From assembly GCA_009746045.1 (NCBI GenBank), contig RPFO01000579.1, positions 1,422,564 through 1,486,563 on the forward strand: a stretch of 64,000 nt of DNA, written 5' to 3'. Every line of letters starts with the position of its first letter. Within the stretch, counting starts at the first letter, position 1. Position numbers and translations under genes: made by a program. The notes beneath the pieces were generated by a model. The model did not search any database, was not told the origin of the DNA, and saw nothing but the letters and a program-made list of their open reading frames with translations. Positions 36,371 to 48,594 of this stretch are shown one piece after another. Source of the stretch: Mesostigma viride. Its lineage: Eukaryota > Streptophyta > Mesostigmatophyceae > Mesostigmatales > Mesostigmataceae.

Positions 36371-38086
36371 AATCAACTTTATGACACTTACCACGCAGAA
36401 GGGACAACCTCATGACCGCGGAGAAGATAACATTCCGTCCCTCCTGTTGCGATTGCAAAGGGGAGAAAGAATAGTAGTGATGTAAGGAATGAATTCCAGT
36501 GCAAAATTAGGAAAATACCTTCAATAACAAAGCTAGTAAGTAGGCAAGGTAATCAAAAAGTAGGTAGCAAACTGATGACAACATGCACATACTCACGCAT
36601 GGACCAACCAAGTTAGTATCTAATCTACTATGTGGCTTATGAGGAAGCACCATGAAACATTTGACCTTACTGGCTTCATCAGAACACGTCTAGATGCTTT
36701 TCCTTTGCAAACATAGTCGCAATTGACGCTTGGGGCTTGCATGGGATTCAGGTCTGCATGGACGTGCTTTGACAACAAACGGGCATGTACGCACAAAAAT
36801 GCCCAAGGACGGTACTTCATGATGGTCATCTTCATGAAATTGACCACGCATGTAAGAGGACAAGAAATCAAGTATTCAGAGTTCATGCTATACTAAGAAA
36901 CCAGCTTTTGCTCAGAATGCCGCTTTTGCGGTCTATGGGCCTTCCAATGCAAACTGCCAAGCAATTCTCATAAGTATCCTTGCTCAGCTACGCAGTTGCT
37001 CATTTTCCCGGCTCCATTCCTCTTCGATCACAGCCTGTCCATGACGGCCTTGTAGGTTTTGGATAGCTCCAGAATCTCGCTCTGTTTGTTCTCCGTTACT
37101 TATGTCACTCACATGTCGTCGCTACTAGAACCGCTTCTAGTGCGGTTCTCGCTGCCACCCCTGCTGCCACACCTGCAGCGCTTGTTATTCGGTGGTTGCA
37201 TTCATTGGTTACGTATGGAAATTGGTTGCCCCATCGCTCGAGCTAGCGTGTATGTGCCCTCACTGCCCGCTAGCCCCAGCACTGACTTGACTGCGAACAA
37301 CGGCTAAGGCTACGTCAAACGCGTTTTTTTGAATTTGCGCAAAAAAAAAGATTGCGACTAGGTCACATCCGTAGCCAGCGGCAGGCGGAATGTCTCGAGT
37401 GATTCCAGCCAAGCGATCTTCCGTATTGTCATGACATCTTACCTTTCCACTGGTTACTACTCGTCTCAAAGCCTTTTAGAACGGTCGGAGCCGCAAACTG
37501 CCGATAAATTTACAGGTACAGTAACTAGTATTCACCAATGAAAGCCACAGGCATTCAAAAAACCGCCGTCCTGCCAGACCCTAGAAAACGCTTGGTCCTG
37601 ACTTTGCCGGACAACCATTGGAGCAGGTTATAAAGTGCGACAACGATTTCTGATTGTTGCATGTTCCCATCAGCTGCTATCTACAGTGCCGTAAGCGGAA
37701 CCGCCCACATTTCTGATTGTTGGCTGACAGACTGAACAGCCGACAATTATTAACGCAAAGTCACTAAAGCAAATAGGCAGTGAGAACATTCTACAAAAGA
37801 GCTCTTAGTTCGGGCATTATAGAAGTAGTACCTGCCTGTCAAAAATTGGAACAAGGATACGGTGCCGGCATCCGTTTATTCCGAAGCCGGTACGGGCAAG
37901 GCTAGGGAACCGGTGTGGGAATAAACTGAACTGAACATAACTGAAATAAAGGCCGTTATGGTGCCGTGAAATAGCCGCATTACGACAGTGCCGTTCCAAA
38001 CTTTCAACTTCGCGCCCTACCTCTCTTAACCGTTACCTGGTAGACCGTTGGTCCAACGAGCGAAAAATTTAGAAAGGTTGCGATTA
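36371..38086. other. Interior of the CACTA-like element, no gene recognised
   Basis: Only short frames on both strands; none resembles a known domain. Confidence 0.4.
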
Positions 38087-38099
38087 GGCTGAACTCACA

Positions 38100-38290
38100 G
38101 GTCCGGGGAACAGGTGTGCGAACGGGTGTGCGAACGTGTGTGCGAACAGGCCGAGTCGGGCCGAGCTAATTATAGGACCGACCTGTTCGCACAAGCGTTC
38201 GCAACTGGACCAACCCGTTCGCCAACTCCGGGGTTTTGGAAAGTTGGCGAACGGGTGTGCGAACGGGTGTGCGAACGGGTGTGCGAACAG
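38100..38290. repeat. Subterminal TGTGCGAACGGG repeats (left)
   Basis: The word GTGTGCGAACGG or close variants occurs about seven times, in clusters at 38113-38152 and 38244-38290; the mirror cluster lies at 42380-42475. Confidence 0.8.
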
Positions 38291-40264
38291 CAGATGGCGC
38301 GAAACGATGGACTAGGCGACCAAATCACCTCGTTCTCGCGGGAAGCTAGGCGAGGCATGCGTATGGTGGTGGCTGGCAGCCATCAATTAATTAATAATGT
38401 GGTTATTTACACGTCGACTTCGTCTCGTGGGCACACACCGCGTCCTTAGCAGGGTGGAAATGGAATGCATATGGGATGAATGACTGTCTAGCTTCTAGTC
38501 GCGAAGCCGCGGGCACCACGGCCGACTCGAACCCGCCTGGTTTTCTTATCATAGGCGGAGTCCTTCTAAACTAGCCGAAAAAAGGTGAAGGCAGTCCTAG
38601 CCAGCAAGAGTTAGGCCCTGCCAGCGCCTCGGATAGCAGCGCGGGCGACGTATCTTCTATGCAACCTGCGGCGGAAGGCGATTGCGGCGTCAATCAAATA
38701 CGGCAGAACCAACTTCAGCCGAGCTTGCTATAATCGTTCCGGCATCAACGTAAAAAATTCCACTCGTCAGATATTGCATGCTGGCGTTGCGGATAGGGAG
38801 ACGCGGCCGTCCGACGGTAGGGCGGTGGATGTGTTGGTTTGCACGAACTGTCACGTTGAATTCGACGCATGCTGTTCAATGATTCATGACGTTGGACGGT
38901 GGGTCAAACAATTTTTTTGGAATGTTTTCAAGGCATCCTCCCTCTGCAACTCATCAATCATGCAGCCACATGTAGGTGACCTCGCCGTCCAATGTTTTGT
39001 CTCATAAGGTGCCATATCATGTCAGTCTTCTTTATAAAAACATCGCCGTCACGTCTTTGCGACAATGGCCAGTGTGTCGAGGAGGATGGCGCTTAGCAAG
39101 CGATAATTTGAGGTAAAATCATTAGACACCTGGGTTCAGATGATTGTGTTATCTTGATATCAGGTGGCCTAAGCCTTAAACCATCTGGTATAATCCATCA
39201 GATCAATCATGCCCTGGGCAGCCCCTTGGCTTTCTTGCGGTGGCATGGTATGCCTACTAGGAATGAAGTGCCTTCCAGCCCAGTCAGTACACATATGGAA
39301 TGGGAGGGGTTGTATAAGAGGTGGAGGGGCTGTTGTGGCATGCATAGCTGAAGTGCACAGAATCTGGCCCTATACTAACATAAAATTGTGTGCGTGTATT
39401 CTCTTTTTCCTTCTTCGTTTGTTTTATTTCCCCCTCAAACCCTTTTTGCTTTGTTATCGTCTGTCTCCCTCCATGCAGGTCTTCCTACAGATAGCCACGC
39501 GGCTCCCGACAAATCAGTGAGACAAGTATTCCTGGACGCATGGCGGTCTTACGTCGTGTGAGGACTACTAGTAGTCGTCTGAGAGGAAAGGCGCGAAGAT
39601 CATGGGGGGGGTCTGTAGGAAGACATACGTGGAAGGAGAGAGAATGGTGAACACAAAAGGGCTGACCGGGTGGTGGATGGAAAATAATAAAAGTTAAAAC
39701 AAAAAATAAAAAGGGGATGAGAAGAAGAATAAACAAAAGGGACAAAGAGGTCATCCAGGATATGATAATTAATAGGCAATACGTTGGGCTAAGGGTCAGG
39801 GGTTTCTAGTTCGTAGTTTGAGCGCCCGTGGTTCCCAGGATCTCCATCCCAACAATCTGGGTCAAACGCCTCCTATAACCAGCTAACTCCAGTTCATAGG
39901 TGGAAGGTGGAAGAGTGTATCAAGGAGACAACCAGAGATGGAAGAGTGTATAACTAAGTTTTATTGAGTCAGACAACTATTCATTTTATTAAGTGAGACA
40001 ACCATTCATGGACGCAAGTAGTGAAAATAAAAAGGAAAGAAGAATGATAGATAAGTAGCACATGATAAGAACATTGTAAGATTACGTTAAAGTAAAGATA
40101 AAGAATGCCCAGGTCCCCAAGGACAATGAACCCGCCTCCTGTTGTGGGGATGAAGCCTACTTGCGCCTACATGGGAAGAATGGCCTAAGCGACCTAGGAA
40201 TGCGACCTAGGATCTGGCTCCATCTAGATACAATAGACCAGTAGGAGTGTGTGCATACCGCCCC

Positions 40265-40340
40265 CTTCAAGCCATCCATTGGGGTTAATACTCCGTGACT
40301 CCCCAACGGGAGCACGAGTTTTATTAATTAATTAATCATA
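40265..40340 (+). repeat. Third copy of the conserved retroelement 3' motif with TTAA tail
   Basis: CTCCGTGACTCCCCAACGGG at about 40290 followed by AGCACGAG, T-run and TTAATTAATTAAT. The preceding CCATCCATTGGGGTTAATA is also shared with the copy at 16440-16485 (complement), so a short retroelement family is indicated. Confidence 0.65.
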
Positions 40341-41379
40341 ATAAATATAATAAACATAAAGAAGAAGAAATGAGATTACAGCAATAAGTAAAAAAAAAAA
40401 AACTACAGAAAAGTTATCTCACTTTATAAGGAAATATAGAAAGTTGAATAGATATAAAGTAAAAGCATAGATAATTTAATTAATATGAATAATAAGAAAG
40501 ATATCGGTAGAAAGAAAATGTGATCAATAAGGTATAAAAAGGTAAAATAGGAAAAGGAAAACAGGTGGGAAGGAAAACTCCCCACAGCAAAAAGAAAATG
40601 GGTGTGCCATGTAAGGGAAATCGAGGAACTTACTTGTAGGAATGTGGGGGCTCTCATATTTCCTTAGATGCAAGAAAATATGAACACTGTGTGAAAGCCT
40701 AGTAGGAAGCCTTCCGTGCATGAGGCGACATCTCCTTATCATTCAATTTTACAAATGTACGTCTTATGTGGTATGCTACCAAGTAGGTTGCATCATTCAC
40801 CGCACATACACCGCACGTAGATTGTCATGCACATGTGCAGTGATTGGCATGTAATGCTGGCCTTGCGTGTAGCAGTGCAGGTCACCAGAGTGGCATCTGA
40901 TCCTGGCACCTGGCCCAAAGGCCAAAAGGTGCATGTTGTGAGTGAGGCGCATGCACGCCCAAGGTACGTTGTCAAGTGTAATGTGATGCCTGTCACGGTT
41001 TTTTGTCATGCACAACCCAACCAGCATGCTTACAGTGGTGGTAATGGTGCATTAGCTCTTACTCATCACAGTGACACCAGCATGAACTTCGCATATTCTA
41101 CCTGCCATGTACTGTATAAACTCCCGAGAGCACATGATATACACTCGAATATATACAAAAAGGCTCCATACCAAGGTATGTGAATGGAAGCAAACATATG
41201 CCATTGTGTATGGTAATGCCCCAACCACAATCGTCTGTCCAGCTCATTTCACCCAGAACCAGCAAGTCGTACAACGCCTTCATCAAAGCTTCCTTAACAA
41301 AATCCCCGGCATCGCGCCGTTGCTGCACCGAGTGTGTTGGAAGTGACACCGGAACTGACTCAGTCACAGTTGCGGGCAA

Positions 41380-41560
41380 TATACTTCAGAAAACCCTTTG
41401 ACGTGGTGTCCGGAGAGACGACGTCACGCCGCACATTGGGACCTCGCGGGCGCTGAATGACAGGTCCAATCTCGTCAAGAAGATAATCGAAAGCGTCAAG
41501 CGTGACCTGAGACGTTTCCTGCATCAATCTCCCGGCCCGCAGTCTCAGGATCGCCTCGTC
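41380..41560 (-). pseudogene. Harbinger-like transposase N-terminal remnant
   Basis: One open stretch of about 60 residues includes SQVTLDAFDYLLDEIGPVIQRP and stops at about 41362. In Harbinger transposases a segment of this kind precedes the DDE domain, which is not visible here. Confidence 0.45.
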
Positions 41561-42503
41561 GCCACCTCCTCATCTGGAACGCGAAGTCATTGATCCTTTC
41601 AATGGACTCAAAACCCGGCGTGACACCCGCGCAGTTGCGAGGCCCACGCCCGGCGGATCATCTTCTCTGACTGCGCGGAACATGTCCTCGCGATTAGCCC
41701 CCCCCCCCCCCCCCGGCACGAGCACGTGATGGTATTAACAGATCCCGTTGCTGGCGAAGCTTCTGCCTTTTATAAAGCGTAGCCATCATCGTACGTATAC
41801 TTTGCCAACCCATGATTGCTGCCAGAAACGACTAACGAGGAGTGGGGAAAGGCTATCAAACGGGAAGCAGATCAAGGATACGAACGCCTTTGTCTAACCA
41901 GGCCAAGAATCGAGTCACAGCCAAGAAATACGCCAGCCTACTCTAGCTAAGACGAATGGCTGCCCAATGACGCTTGTAATGTAACTACAGAGAATAACTG
42001 ACGCGTAGAATGCCAAACTAGAACGCAGGTATATCAGTAACTCTCTCGAATAGGATCGGCGCCAGGAGAACGTCATGAACAAGTCACTGTGGCAGACATG
42101 CAATGTGGAGGGGAAATGACACAAAACCTTTGGTGCAATCCCAAAAGCTACAAAGATCCGTAGCGAGATCACGTTCGTGATGGCTAGAAGCAGGAAGCAC
42201 TGATCAAGTGTCGGCCATAGTTTGGAATGATGACCATGAACGCCGACGATGTCACTTTGTTGACACAAGCTGGAACGTGCAGTTTGTGGCCAGGATCGGT
42301 CCGCGCCAAGGTGCGCCGACTTTCCCGCGCAAATTTTTCTGTGACCTTCCCCAATGAGCATTTTCCGACCCTGTGAGTCAGTGAACGGGTGTGCGAACAG
42401 GCCGGCGAACAGACGCGACGAAACGGTTCACACGGCCGTTCGCAAACCCGTTCGCACACCCGTTCGCACACCTTGTTCCCCCGGACCTGTGAGTTCAGCC
42501 TTA

Positions 42504-42618
42504 GGCAACGCGACCTTGCACCTAGCCGCACCCATGAACGCCTTCAGCAGCCATGTTAGGCAACACAACCCTGCACCTAGCCGCACCATTCCATAAACGC
42601 CTTCATCAGCCATGTTAG
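42504..42618. repeat. Two tandem units of about 57 bp
   Basis: AGGCAAC(G/A)C(G/A)ACC(T/C)TGCACCTAGCCGCACC and following sequence to GCCATGTT occur twice in a row. Confidence 0.8.
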
Positions 42619-42708
42619 GCCGGAATAGACACGGCATTTCCACTTTGGGATTCGCACTAGTCAAGTCACTTGCTCAGATAGTATATCACTAGCTCTGACC
42701 CGCCTTCA

Positions 42709-43091
42709 AGCGGTTTGGTAGTGCAGCGGCTGTGTGTGGTTCTACCAAACGACTTTCAGAAGTATGTGCCTACTCCATGGCCCCATCGGGGCAAGTAGCG
42801 GGGGCGCTTGCAGAATGTAAGTGATGCTGCGCCTATACCGAACCCCGTCTTTGCCGCCATGAACCATGACTCCGGACGGAGCTGCGATGACGTAAAGATG
42901 GTTGAAGGTCGCGGGTTGCTGTTCTGTAGTTGCCCCAATGCTGTTCTGTAGTGCTCCGATTGATGTGAGCTCATAGCGGCCTCTTCAATACCTTGAGTTT
43001 TGCACGTGCTCACGTGGGGCCATGGAGTAGGCACATATTTCTCAAAGTCGTTTGGTAGAACCACACACAGCCGCTGCACTACCAAACCGCT
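42709..43091. mobile_element. MITE with long inverted repeats
   Basis: About 80-bp inverted repeats beginning AGCGGTTTGGTAGTGCAGCG at 42709, complement ending at 43091, around a centre of about 220 bp. The arms also share TGTGCCTACTCCATGGCCCC. No target duplication was resolved. Confidence 0.8.
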
Positions 43092-43539
43092 CGCGTGGCA
43101 AGAGCCGCACTGCTTGCAAGTCCATGGCAGCGGCTAGTGTCAGCGCATCGAGCCCTGATGACATAGCTAGTGTTTCGTCGTTCAGCAGCAACGGTGAGGC
43201 ATGCATTCCCTCACAAAGGAGAAGTGAGAGGCAGCGTGCTGTAGTAAATTATGCGGACAACTCTGACAGTGCTGCATACACTGATGAGGAGTGGCATTGA
43301 TTATATTTCTGGCAATGATGCCTGTAATGTAACTTGTTGTGTGCTTGTCGCACTGCATTATCAAGGAGACAACCAGCGCAGGCCAGAAATCGGGAGAATC
43401 CGGACCATGCATTATATTTCTTTATTTCCAATGAACATGTGTGTCAACTGCATCATTTCTGCATCCACATGTAATGCATAAGTGTCCTGTCTTCATGCAC
43501 TTGAGAGTTCTCAAGTGTCATGCTCAGTGTCCTGATTTT
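43092..43539. other. Interior of the CACTA-like element near its right end
   Basis: A short plus-strand frame ends at 43300 with RRSERQRAVVNYADNSDSAAY, Ser-rich and possibly the tail of an old element protein. Otherwise noncoding. Confidence 0.35.
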
Positions 43540-43898
43540 CCTGATTTTTTGTGCCATGCTAAGTGTCCTGATTTTCCTGATTTTTTGTGCCATGCTAAGT
43601 GTCCTGATTTTCCTGATTTTTTCTGATTCAGCGGGTTTTCTCAGGATCTCTCAGGATTTTTTTAGGAATCTCAGTGTTTCTCAGTGTGTGGCGAGAAAAA
43701 TCTCATGCACTTCTCAAGATTCTCAGGAGAAAGTCCTGTAATAATATCAGGAATCCTGAGAAAAATCTCAGGGTTTCTCAGGATTTCTCCTGATATCCTG
43801 AGAAAAAAATCAGGAAATCTCAGGAAAGCCTAAAAAATCTCAGGAATCCTGAGAAAAAAATCAGGAAATCTCAGGATTCCTGAGAAAAATCTCAGAAC
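43540..43898. repeat. Right subterminal foldback repeats of the CACTA-like element
   Basis: Three tandem copies of GTCCTGATTTTCCTGATTTT with GTGCCATGCTAA spacers, then many TCTCAGGA/TCCTGAGA words in both orientations. Confidence 0.8.
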
Positions 43899-43912
43899 CC
43901 GACTTCCTAGTG

Positions 43913-44290
43913 TCCTCGCTGCCTCTTCCCTTTGGAGCCTTTTCATCTCCTTGCGAATTTCATGTTCTCTTAGGGCAGCCTGAAAGGCTGCCTCATCAGA
44001 GGGGATGTCAGGCAGGGGGTCTCCCATCACCATAGCGTCCTTGACACTAAAGTCATGGTGCTTTCCCTTCCCCTGCATGGTCCAGGACCAGAAGGCCCTC
44101 CTTGCATGGACTGACAGGGTTGGGGGGGGGAGGATCCCTTGGTGGCTGCCAGCGGGGGGGCCTCTTCAGGCACCACCCCATGCTGGGCCAAAATGGCCTC
44201 CGTTACCCGTGATCGGGTTATGGACTTCATGGCCTTGAAATGGGCTGACCACGCGAGGGCGGCCAGGTCTTGACCATCAGAGTATTCCAT
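43913..44290 (-). pseudogene. N-terminal part of Copia gag
   Basis: Starts with ATG at 44288-44290 (MEYSDGQDLAALAWSAHF). The frame shifts at a nine-base C run near 44125 and continues as HDFSVKDAMVMGDPLPDIPSD and a helical, charged stretch ending EEAAR at the CACTA-like insertion. The homopolymer position suggests a possible sequencing indel. Confidence 0.65.
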
Positions 44291-44295
44291 CTGAT

Positions 44296-44920
44296 TGTTA
44301 CGACCCGGTTCTTCTACTCTACCTCGACCCCAGGATCTAACCTGTCCTAGACTAACTAACCCGGTAGAAGAAGGAACCCAGTTCTGCATTTTGAAAGATC
44401 GTTGAACTCCCGACTCTAATGCTTTCCGATAATTGTTTCCATACTAAGCATTGACACATTTACTTAGACTTTACTGGCAATAACGTACATCCATGGTTCG
44501 ACTAGCTATAACAAGCCATATCAAAGGTCGAACTGTCAACACAAGGAAATTGCAACACCTAAATTGGCCGACAACCTCGTGCGTGCTCGGGCCACACATG
44601 GCCCTCGCCCGTACGATCACGGACAGGGTAGATCTACGCAGGACAACATTCTATTGCCCGTAGAGAGGGCGCTGGTCCAGAACACACAGAGCGCCAACGG
44701 TCCAGGCCATAAAGTACGCAGCGCGGCGCGACTGCACCGGCCCACAGCACTGAACAATTGATACGTAACTGGACCGACTAATAAAAAGGGTCCTAACCAC
44801 ACGTAAACGTAGGAAGGACAACAGTCGTAACCACGGACTGTTCCGGAATAGCTGAGGCCACCAATAACGTAAGGCCTGAATTTACGGCCGTAATAACACA
44901 GTTTGTTACGCGCCGTAACA
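44296..44920 (-). repeat. LTR of a minus-strand LTR retrotransposon
   Basis: A 625-bp block bounded by TGTTACG (44296) and CGTAACA (44914-44920), i.e. TG...CA ends with a 7-bp inverted repeat. On the minus strand it is preceded by the purine run GGGGGGGAGG, a polypurine tract, so this is the 3' LTR. It is inserted just upstream of the Copia gag start codon; CTGAT at 44291-44295 would be the target-site copy. The partner LTR was not found. Confidence 0.7.
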
Positions 44921-45599
44921 CCTCCCCCCCATAAAAGGTAGGGAGTCCTCTCCCTACGTCAGGGAGCATAAACACTGGATCATACACAGACGGAGGTAGG
45001 TCGGTAGGAATAAAAACCTATCGCACCCAACTATAACCCAACACAATCAACTAGCCACCCAGGGCTCCCAGCGCAAATAAGTTAACCTCGGGTCCACCCC
45101 AAATGGTGTAGGGATCACCAGCACCACGCCGGGTGTGAGGCTCCCCTAACTGCCTTGCACTGAGGCTTGCCGGGCGGGACGGCACTAGGCAGGACACGCG
45201 TAGGAAACAATACTCGCACCAAGTGCCAAGGATAACCAACCAACTGGCCAAGCATAGAGGGCGACTCTATATACCGGAGGGACAACACCCTCAGGTCGGG
45301 CCTAGAGCCCTCTATCTACTGGCCATCAGCCTGGTAGGTCCCGCGCGTCGCTATCAGCACATCCAAGTACGCGCGGTAATGAACGACATCCTCGTCGTTG
45401 TCATGGCGGCCAATGGTAAGGTAGACATCCTCCCACACAACGGTAGGAAACAAAACCAGGAAAGCCCAGTAACACCGATGTTGGGTGATCACAATGAGCA
45501 TACAAGCCTAATCAAAATGGCTACACTCGAACAATCAGGAAAAAGGGTTCCAATGCCAGGAGGCAGAGTACACGCAGATAGGGACGGCTCGCACAGGTC

Positions 45600-46950
45600 A
45601 GCCGAGGGCGCACCAACGTGGAGAAGAACAGATGCAACAGCAGATCCACGTTGGCATGCCACATCCGGATGTGCCGAATCTCACGACCCTCTCAGATGCG
45701 GAGATCCTGTCGCGCGTTGGTGGACAGGGGACCACTAGCGCTCGCACGGGGCGGGGGGGGGCACTGTAGGCATCCGACCCCTGACCGGGCAGCGGCGCAG
45801 GCCGACAAGCGTCCCAAACCGCGGTAGGCCTTGTACAGCAGCATATACAACAACACCATATGGTACGACGGCCTGTCAGAATCCAGCGGCAGCGCTGGAT
45901 CAGATAGAATGTCAAGGCGCTGGGTGAAGGCCGCGGAGCGGATCGACAGCATCCAGCCAGCCACTCGATCACCAAGCGCACCTGCTCCGCCAACTCCAGC
46001 GCGGTGAGACGACGGTAGGAGTGACCAGCACCATCCGCGGGCAGCGCACTCCGCGCAGCAGCAGCGTCGGTGGGGCCAGCCAGGGGCACGGCAGCCGTAG
46101 GCGGCGGCAAAACACTGCCGGAAGAAGACGACGCAGAACCCGTAGACAGCGCGGTCGCCACAGGTTCAACCGGAGGCGCCACGGAGGTAGGAATAGGGTC
46201 GCACGCAGGGGCGACAGGTACCTCGGGCACCGCGACATACTCTCGCATGGCCACAACAGGATTGCGGGGTGACGCGCCGATGACTCCTGACGTCGCGACA
46301 ACGTCGCAAGGGTGCGCGACATGAGCGCTCGTAGGAGCGCTAGGGGCGCAAACCGACGCCACAGAGGCGCAAGTAGGCGTGGCATGCAGAGGTAGGCGGC
46401 ACCACGAATTGTCAGATGCCGGACGACGGCGCCACAGAGTCGGGAGACGGTGCGACAAACGCGCGTGACGTAGCAACATGATCGGGAAGCGGTGCAACAG
46501 ACTCGCACGGCGTCGCACCAGAGTCGACTGGGGACGCGACAGGGGCGCGCACAGGCATGTAAGGGTCGCTCGTCAGCGCAACAACAGCGGACGACAAGGC
46601 GACAGGGTCGCATGGAGGGGCGACAGCCGCGGCAACTGGGTCGCCCAGGTCCCACAAGGGCGCGACGGGCGCGCACAGTGGCGCAACAGGGTCGCACAAT
46701 GGCGCAACAGTAGTGACTTAGATGACGCGACCGCGACTGTGGACAGCGGGCTCGAGTCGCCCAACAGCGCATCGTTGTCGAAATGAGTAGCGACAGCCAC
46801 GGAAGACGTCTCTCCAACAACGGATGGCGTCGCACCAGCAACGGAAGGCAACGCGCGAGCAGCGGAAGGCATCACAACTGGCGGCGCAGTAGGTGGGCAC
46901 ACCAGGCGGCGTTGTTAGCGGTGCAACCGGCAGCCCAAAGTAGGCTACCC
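45600..46950 (-). pseudogene. Ala/Val/Pro-rich repetitive protein, gag-like, frameshifted
   Basis: Successive minus-strand frames carry imperfect repeats such as PSVAGATPSVVGE, DPVAPLCAPVAPL and PVDSGATPCESVAPL, then a non-repetitive domain from SYRRLTALELAEQVRLVIEWLAG (about 46020-45955) and SYHMVLLYMLLYKAYRGLG (about 45870-45815). The layout (low-complexity N-terminus, helical C-terminus) is gag-like, but no family was recognised. At least three frameshifts. Confidence 0.4.
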
Positions 46951-48299
46951 AAGACCGATCGCCAATGCAGCAGTAGAGATGCGAGCCCAAAAGGGAAGGG
47001 TGCGGAAACTTGCTATCTGTCTCGCGTAGGTATTATCTCCTGACAAGATTCACAAGTTCGCACCTACTCTTATGCATCACTGGACCAAGAAGGCCAGTCA
47101 TAGGGCGAGTGACCAAGTCAAGGACACGCTTGTTACAATGATGGGCATACAAGTCATGTAACCAGTAGACCAGCAGGGCAGATAGGAGGCACATAGAGGC
47201 GCCACTGCAGGGGATCTTCCTTTCCTAACACATAGAGAAAGCCACTTGGGAATCTACAAGGGTATCGACCAAACTCTTGTGGGTGGGACGCAGTAGCAGC
47301 AAGTGCCTCAGGCTCAGTAGCGTTAAACCGACTAATTAGCGTTCCATGTCAAAGGTAGGGGTAGCAGCAGTCGTATCTTAGTACTGCAGCAACAACTTTG
47401 CCAAACAATAGAGGACCTGAAGGCTCTACAGCACAGTAGAGTTTACCGGCTCTGGTAGACACATGACTATATAAAGTGGAACATGGAGTAAATTTTTCAG
47501 TTCCTTCCCCCCCCACAAAGCCAATAGGTGTGCCCTCACACTAGGGTTAAGGGACAGCCCCACATGGGAGAGAAGAACAGACATGCAAACAGCAGTGTGC
47601 AAAAGGTAGTAGGCATACAATTCAGCGTCTGGGACATGGGTAGGGTGTGCACTATCCTTAAACTACTACACATGCATTGTAGCACAAAACGAGGAGGTGG
47701 GTAGGCGGGAGTCTGTTCATAAAAACTTAAGACTCATCAGCAACAACCATATACCTATAGTAAGTTCAATTTCATCCCAGGTAACACCTGCTATCGCAAT
47801 AGGATCTGTACACGTACAGAATTTGGTAGGTGAGTCCGCCATTTCCACCACCAATTGGAGAAACACACACCATAAATAACCATGATCCTTAAATTCATCA
47901 CGAGCCTGGTATCCATTGTAAATTCATCACGAGACACTAATACATCCAATAGGGGACATACGGTAGGTTCAGATATAGGCACAAAAGTAGTATCAACCAA
48001 GGACTTTTCAACTTTGTAGGGGCGATCGGGTATCCCATAATAAGTACCATCAGGGAACCAGACAACCATGGTACAGAAATTAGTAGTAATAAACGTAATA
48101 GCTGGGTGCCCCTCTAATCCTAATAATTAGTGATGGGGCCTATGGTAGCCACAAGACTGATAGGGCGACCTTGTATCATCCGGGGTGAAATGACCGTACC
48201 AGAGTAATGGCTAGTACGTCCATCAGAATAATGCACGTTGATAGGAGCACGATGTGGGGTAGGGGTTAAACCTAATATCTAAACTAGCCTTGCTCACAA

Positions 48300-48420
48300 G
48301 GAAGCTAGTTACCCCAGTATCCATAAGAACCAACAATACATCAAGAAGGTAATCACAATGTAGGAAAGGGTCCACAACGGTAGAAGGAACAGTAACTTAG
48401 ACCACCGTTTAAAAACATCA
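48300..48420 (-). pseudogene. Retropepsin-like fragment
   Basis: The minus-strand frame reads LLVLMDTGVTSFLVSKASLD, matching the DTG active-site loop of LTR-retrotransposon proteases. A stop follows within about 30 codons. Confidence 0.55.
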
Positions 48421-48594
48421 GGAGTCTAACACATAGTGGTAAGGTATTGTCAGCATCCACAGTAGTAATAAATACTTGCAAGCAAAAGTTTTCAAATTAT
48501 GTGTTCGTAGACAGTGTAATGGTAAGTGCACCGACATCAAGAGTGATCGGGGTGTCAGCAATAGAAGACGAACCAGTATCACATATATCTAGTT

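Larger units (their letters stand above)
38087..42500. mobile_element. PIF/Harbinger-like transposon with TTA target duplication
   Basis: Inverted repeats GGCTGAACTCACAGGTCCGG at 38087 and its complement ending at 42500, flanked by TTA at 38084-38086 and 42501-42503. Just inside both ends are arrays of TGTGCGAACGGG words. A degenerate minus-strand segment (41560-41380) contains LDAFDYLLDEIGPVI, like the start of Harbinger DDE transposases. The 3-bp TWA-type duplication also fits this superfamily. Most of the remaining interior (38450-41350) has no recognised gene. Confidence 0.7.
34861..43912. mobile_element. CACTA-like DNA transposon inserted in Copia gag
   Basis: Ends are 14-bp inverted repeats, CACTAGGAAGTCGG at 34861-34874 and its complement at 43899-43912. 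A 2-bp duplication (TC) flanks it, and removing it restores the gag reading frame (EEAAR followed by RAAADT). Both ends carry dense short repeats of CTGAGATT / AATCTCAG type (34885-35275 and 43540-43895), as in the subterminal regions of CACTA elements. No CACTA transposase was recognised, and a Harbinger-like element and a MITE lie inside. Confidence 0.85.
44921..48594 (-). mobile_element. Decayed interior of the minus-strand LTR retrotransposon
   Basis: On the minus strand a protease-like segment DVLLVLMDTGVTSFLVS (about 48380-48330, with the DTG active site) precedes regions full of stops. A gag-like, Ala/Val/Pro-rich coding region lies at 46950-45600. No RT motif was recognised in 47.8-44.9 kb. 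The protease-then-gag order on the strand suggests two degenerate elements or rearrangement. The right end runs into satellite DNA. Confidence 0.5.

Noticed and set aside
44027-44389. Gag start upstream of 44290
   Set aside because: The extra residues come from the LTR inserted at 44296.
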